NCBI GenBank assembly: GCA_014529385.2
Contig: CM043947.1
Span: 116,292,087-116,356,086 of the forward strand
Source of the DNA: Adiantum capillus-veneris
Lineage: Eukaryota; Streptophyta; Polypodiopsida; Polypodiales; Pteridaceae
Reading direction: 5' to 3'
DNA: 64,000 nucleotides
This document shows, piece by piece, positions 59,254 to 64,000 of this stretch. How positions within the stretch are numbered: the first letter of the stretch is position 1; every line of letters begins with the position of its first letter. The notes below the pieces were generated by a model that saw nothing but the letters and a program-made list of their open reading frames with translations, made no database searches and was not told the DNA's origin. The position numbers and the translations under genes are program-made.

Positions 59254-60535
59254 TTATGCTTCTAGCTCCGTGCTTGATCTTTCTTCATCTGAAGTGGAGG
59301 AGTCTCCCTCCTCAAGAATATCCATCATAGGTGCTTGGTCAAACCTTAAAAAGTACTTCTTTAGCCTCCATCCATTGACACATGTTTTAAGGAGCCTACC
59401 ATCTACATCCATCAGTCGATAACTGTCATTGTTGTAGCACTTTCTAATGACGAATGGCCCCTCCCATCCAGGTGAATACTTCTCATCCTTCCCAGTGTCA
59501 AACCTGTTATCATATCTTAGAACCAACATAGTTTTCTTGAGAACTCTCTTTGAGCCTTTGTTGAAGGTGAGACGTCGTTGCTCTGCCTAAGGTGCATAGT
59601 AGTTGATAGCCTCTTCTCTGTCTAGTTGGAGCCTCTCCAGATCTAGAATGTGGTTGTGGAATGAGTATTAGGGCGTTACATGTGCCTAGCACTTTGAGAC
59701 TAAGCAATTGATTTTCGATGGGTAAAATGGCCTCCTTACCATACACCAAGTGATATAGTGTGAATCCAAGAGTACCAAACGAAGTGCGATAAGACCAAAA
59801 ATGCAGCCATAACTTATCCCAATCACTTTTGTGATTGTTTACATGTTTAGTCATGATCTTGCATATCATATCATTTATCTTTTCCATCAAACCGTTCCAT
59901 TGTGGGTAGTAGGGAGTTGAGTGGCGTCGTGAAATGCCCAGCTTTTCCATCAACTCTTCTACTAGGTCTCCTCTAAAACCTGGTCCTCTATCAAAAATTA
60001 TCTCAAGAGTAGTTTCAAAAATGGTAGAAAATATTTTCAAATACAAATTTTTCTACGTCCACAGTTGTAATCCAAGTGGTAGCTACTGCTTCAGCCCCCC
60101 TGGTCATGTAGTCTACACCCATGATGATATACAATTCACCTGATTGGGACCTTGGCAAAGGCCCAATAGTGTCAATTCCCCATTTCTTGAATGGTCCCTA
60201 AGAGATTATAGGAGTCTGTGGCTCATAGGTGAGCCTCCTATCCCCTGCTTTTTGACATTCCTTGCATGTTTTACACCAATGATGCAATCCCACTGTACAC
60301 TAGGCCATACCAACCCGGCTTGTAGAATCTTTCTACTATTGATGTCAAGTGCAAAGTGTCCTCCACAAACACCATCATGGCAACTTGAAATGATTTTAGT
60401 GATCTCCCTAGAGAGAGGTACACACCTAAGAATTTGATCCTTACCCTTGCAGTAGAGGTCATCATTGATAAGGCGGTATTTTGTTGCCTTGTGCACAAGC
60501 CACTTCTTTTGGCCCTTGTTAAGATCTCTACACAC
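59254..60535 (-). pseudogene. G3 integrase
   Basis: The zinc module begins VCGGHFALDINSRK (the second His of the G2 HFALKITLH motif is Arg) at about 60380. The DDE core is recognisable as IIFDRGPGFRGDL and NGLMEKINDM at about 60000-59890. A frame change separates the GPF module PGWEGPFVIRKCY (59480-59440). The C-terminal tail is acidic and ends at 59254. Several frameshifts make it non-functional. Confidence 0.75.
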
Positions 60536-61415
60536 TCTCCTATGTCCAAGAAACTCATGATGTCAAACATAGCATCGCTACCTTGGAAGAGAGGCAACTT
60601 CAACTTGATAGCACCCACCACTGGAACATCTTGTAGCTTCTTTCTAGCTAGAGCATCTGCTTCTTGATTTTTTTCTCGAGAGACAGGATGTAATTGTACA
60701 ATTTGAAACTTCCCCAAAAGTTTCTTAACCTTGCACAAATGGCCTAGCAAGCTATGAATTTTACAAGCCCAAGTTCCTTGAATTTGTTTTATTAAAAGCA
60801 TGGCATCACCAAAAACATTTAATCGTTGAATACCTTGTGTCACACACCACTTTAACCCAAGAGTCAAGGCTGCATATTCTGTCTCATTGTTGGAGTGAGA
60901 ATCCAAGAGATTCCCAATGGAAAAAACCTTATCCCCTTGCTCGTTGAAGATGAAAATGTCAGCTGTAGCTTTTTCCACTGTTCTCTTGTAGGCTCCATCA
61001 AAGTAAAGAGAGTGAGGTCCCTCTACCTTTGGGACCTCCAACACAAGTGTAGTCTGTTGATCATTTGGCTTTATCTTTAGCTTCTTTTCATAGTGGCGAT
61101 GAGTGAGAATGCCTCCTAGACTGGCCCTTGTGGAGTTCTCCACTTGCATTGTGTACTCAAACTCTTGCAGCCTTGTGAGCCATTTGGAAATCTTAGAAGA
61201 AACATCCATGTGTCGCATTACATAAGGAAATACTTCTTCCATTTTAGGATTATGAATGGTCTAGACAATAAATAACAGAAAAATTTTGTGGTATCAAACA
61301 TTAATGCAAGCACCATGTGCTCCACTGCTGTGTATCCCTTCTCTAATGGAGTTATCATGCAACTAGTGAAGTAGATAGGATGCATGAAACAAGTTTGAGG
61401 ATCCTTTTGCATCAA
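60536..61415 (-). pseudogene. G3 RNase H and second RNase H
   Basis: A fragment of the first RNase H lies at 61415-61218. The second RNase H follows in a long frame: LYFDGAYKRT, NNETEYAAL, FGDAMLLIKQI and NQEADALARK supply the D-E-D-D set. Trp in QGTWACKIHSL matches the stop in G2 at 45882. The second domain looks more complete here than in G2. Confidence 0.75.
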
Positions 61416-61502
61416 TACTACCCCAAGTGTGTCATTGCCTACACTAGTATTAACATAAAATGGCTCATCGCACTTTGGAGGTGCAATGGTGGGTAGTGAG
61501 GC

Positions 61503-62555
61503 TCAGATTTTTTTAACCTCATTGAACAGTTGTTCATTTTCTTCACTCCAAGTGAAGATCTCTTGATGGGTAACTTGTTGTAAAGGGAGAACCACTTGTG
61601 AGAGCAAGTGAATGAACCTACTCAAATACCTCACCTTTTGACAGAATGAGACCAACTGCTTAGTCATAGTGGGTGATGGTAAAGACATCAAAGCTTGAAA
61701 TTTGCTTGGGTCAGCTTCAATACCTTTGGCGGAGATTACGTGGCCAAGAAGAGTAACCTTGCTTTCACCAATGTGGCATTTCTCCATGTTGAGTTGGCCA
61801 CCCAAATCTTGTAACCTAGCTAGACCTTCATAGACTTTATTCAAATGAAGAGAACAAGAGCTATAGATAAAAAAGTCATCAATAAAAACACGAATTGATT
61901 TGCCAAAGAATGGCTGGAAAAAAAATGTCACATAGCGCTGAAAAGTGGTTGGAGGATTGGTGAGACCAAAAGGCATAACCCTGTAAGTAAAACATCCCCA
62001 CAGTGTGATGAGAGTTTTCTTCTTTTGATCTTCTTTAGTGATGCTAATTTGGAAGTATCCTCAGTAGCCATCACATACCGTGTAGCTCTCATGTCCTGCT
62101 ACCTCATTGAGAATTTCATCTTGAAAAGGGAGAGGAAAATGTTTCCTCTTTGTGGCTACATTAAGGGGCTTGTGATCAAAACAAACCCTCCACTTACCAT
62201 TCTTATTTGGTGTGAATACCACTAGAGAAACCCACTTTGAGTCTTCAACAGGATAGATGAAACCTGCTTCTAACAATTTTCTCACCTCCTTGAGTAAGAT
62301 CTCTTGTTGAATTACTCCTAGCCATCTGAGCTTCTGCACTACAGGTCTACTTCCCTCCTTGAGCTTGATTTTGATGCCACTGATTTTATCATGTTCATCA
62401 ATGAACAATGTGGTAAAATTACTTAGCATCAAAACATAATCTTCATGCTCCTTCCCACACAAATCACTAGAGAGAATTCGATGTAGCTTACTTGCTTCTA
62501 CTAGAGGTAACTTGTATACCTGGTGGCTCCCCTTGGTTTGATGATGATGCATCAA
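61503..62555 (-). pseudogene. G3 reverse transcriptase
   Basis: 62555-62061 carries LEAGFIYPVEDSKWVS, KNGKWRVCFDHKPLN and YTVCDGY, then TGA where G2 has Ser (CDGFSGYF). 61976-61503 continues with MPFGLTNPPTTFQR, the active site RVFIDDFFIYSS, and the CHIGESKVTLLGHVIS connection. The catalytic aspartates are present. Frame breaks and the TGA at about 62058 disable the gene. Confidence 0.8.
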
Positions 62556-63348
62556 GTTGCTCCATCTTCTTAGGGTCCTTGATAATGATCCCCATCACCT
62601 CAATGCTACTGTCACTTTCTTCGTTCATTGTTGACTCTTCCTCTAAAGTGGTTGAAGAGTCACTAGAAAACTCATCCTCGGAGGTTTCTAGATCCATGTC
62701 AGGTTGTTGACCTATCTTCATGTCGTAAAGTATTGGCCTCCCTTTTGCATCCTTCATCTGGATCATGTCAGTGTCGCAGCCTTGTTTAGCTTTCATAGCC
62801 ATAATCCAAGGCCTCCCTAGAATGATAGAATAGCCCTCCCCTTTATGTGGCATAACAAAAATGTCCACATCCACCTTGGTGTTGAACGCCCTTACCCTAA
62901 CTGCATTCACAATGCCAACAAATTGAACTTTTATATTATTTTTCATTTTGGCTCGGCATGGTGTCGGCCTACTTACTTCTAAGCCTAAACGATGCATCAT
63001 TTTCTCACTCATGACGCATATTTGTGCACCACCATCGATGTAGATATTGGCGATGTGTTGCCCTTTGATTTGAGCATCCATCACTGGTACTATGTCATCT
63101 AGATTCCTCCCAGAGATAGCCCCAGCTATCTTTGGTGTCTTGTACTAACCATCTTTGTTCATTTTCTCCTCACCCTAGGTGCAAGGTGAAGTAGTTGAGG
63201 CCAAGTGATCTTTGGGCCCTGCATAGAGACATCTTGAGCCAAATCATATGGTTTAGATCATTCACCCAAAGAGAAATCTATAATGTCAATTTTTCATCGT
63301 GACTTGGACGGCTTTTTGCTAGATTTCCCCTTGTCTTTCATCTTTCTT
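62488..63348 (-). pseudogene. G3 protease and basic linker
   Basis: Protease frame 63084-62488: IYIDGGAQICVMSEKMM holds the D-G-G-A active-site position as in G2, and YSIILGRPWIMAMK the ILG motif. Upstream to 63348, with stops, is a Lys/Ser-rich linker and an IDIIDFSLGE segment matching FHVSDFPLGD of G2. An acidic Ser/Thr/Glu tail follows the protease. Role: polyprotein processing. Confidence 0.75.
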
Positions 63349-63587
63349 CCTTTTGGGAAGATTCACCATGCCTAGCGCACTTTACCCCCATGGCATCTAC
63401 TCATTTAACCTTGGTGTTAGAAGCTGGACACACCCCACGGCATCACTTGGACGGCTTTTTGCTAGATTTCCCCTTGTCTTTCATCTTTCTTCCTTTTGGG
63501 AAGATTCACCATGCCTAGCGCACTTTACCCCCATGGCATCTACTCATTTAACCTTGGTGTTAGAAGCTGGACACACCCCACGGCATC
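63302..63587. repeat. Perfect 143-bp tandem duplication
   Basis: 63302-63444 and 63445-63587 are identical as read. The left copy begins within the G3 linker. The 143-bp unit is not a multiple of three. ORFs that repeat the same 30 residues across it are a by-product. Confidence 0.95.
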
Positions 63588-64000
63588 TAACTATTCGAAG
63601 GATTATTATTTTTGTAATTATTCATTTATTGAGGAAAACCTGATGTTTCACCTTGTAATTATTGGGACTTACAGAAGTCCAGATTGTATCCCAGTTTTGA
63701 TAGTTAGATTGAGTAGATGGTTGATTTTGTAACTTTAGGGTTTGAGAAATTGTAAGCTATATATACCACTATAGATACCTACATCACGTGCGTACGGTCC
63801 GGTTTTGCGAGCTCCTTCTACGAGCTTCATCGGGTGTTTGGGTGAGCATACGTTGTCTGATTTTTGCATTGCAGCATATCCACGCGTTCACATTGAGTAG
63901 AACTACACAATAGGCACTTTAGATTTCGGAAATGAAGACTTGCAGATTTCGGCCAGACATCCTACGTGTTTTTGCACCAGGTGTTTTGGGTTGGGATTTG
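63588..64000. other. Unassigned right edge
   Basis: No gene is supported. A GCTATATATACC motif near 63758-63769 followed by ordinary non-repetitive sequence could be part of another LTR or a promoter. There is no partner in the window to test this. Confidence 0.35.

Larger units (their letters stand above)
59226..63444 (-). mobile_element. G3: decayed Ty3/gypsy relative of G2
   Basis: Minus-strand order from 63.35 kb down is basic linker, protease, RT, RNase H, second RNase H, integrase, purine tract. Block-by-block similarity to G2 (for example DGGAQICVMS, VFIDDFFIYSS, NNETEYAALTLGL) places it in the same Tat-like group. Many stops and frame changes make it older or more decayed than G2. 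Gag and the 5' LTR are not seen. Sequence beyond the 143-bp duplication does not resemble G2 gag, so the 5' part may be lost or displaced. Confidence 0.8.

Overview
The window is repeat-dominated nuclear DNA of a land plant. I see no confident host gene, no rRNA or tRNA gene and no CRISPR array. It has long CT/GA, CA/TG and AT microsatellites, complete and broken LTR retrotransposons of both the Ty1/copia and Ty3/gypsy superfamilies, a decayed LINE, and a pair of TTAA-flanked non-autonomous DNA transposons. The retroelement types make a non-flowering vascular plant such as a fern my best guess, but that is inference and low confidence. Almost every coding-looking stretch belongs to a mobile element.

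Left third (1-23 kb). After an unassigned start and a microsatellite belt (0.9-2.5 kb, including a perfect 156-bp palindrome of CT/AT/AG repeats), there is a decayed minus-strand gag (about 4.0-5.0 kb). A complete minus-strand LTR element, called E1 here, follows at 5488-16710. It has 945-bp LTRs, a matching 5-bp target duplication (ACTAT), a primer-binding site and a polypurine tract. E1 keeps a gag-like region, zinc knuckles, a protease remnant and a possible integrase tail, but no visible reverse transcriptase. Its leader carries five ~284-bp repeats, each with a GACATNATACG-type palindrome. A 1.3-kb TTAA-flanked element (P1, 11139-12457) has jumped into E1, and a second copy (P2, 21411-22748) lies in inverted orientation further right.

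Middle (24-53 kb). A LINE reverse-transcriptase relic (24.2-26.1 kb) and a lone copia-type LTR (27.8 kb) precede a nest. A Ty1/copia element, C1 (29397-52951, ~145-bp LTRs), is split by two Ty3/gypsy elements. G1 (29944-39534, ~1.8-kb LTRs) sits in the C1 leader. G2 (39868-48600, 1.14-kb LTRs, TCGT duplication) sits 20 bp inside the C1 gag gene. G2 has a second RNase H domain, as in the Tat lineage. G1 has a classic -1 slippery heptamer (GGGTTTT) exactly where its protease and polymerase frames overlap.

The most interesting signal is a 72-codon ORF shared by G1 (inside the LTR, 39059-39277) and G2 (leader, 41759-41977). The two align without a gap, are about 53% identical in protein, and many of their DNA differences fall at third codon positions. 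That pattern points to a real, selected small protein upstream of gag in two different gypsy families.

Right end (53-64 kb). Non-genic DNA with CT microsatellites is followed by G3, a broken minus-strand relative of G2 (59.2-63.4 kb), and by a perfect 143-bp tandem duplication (63302-63587).
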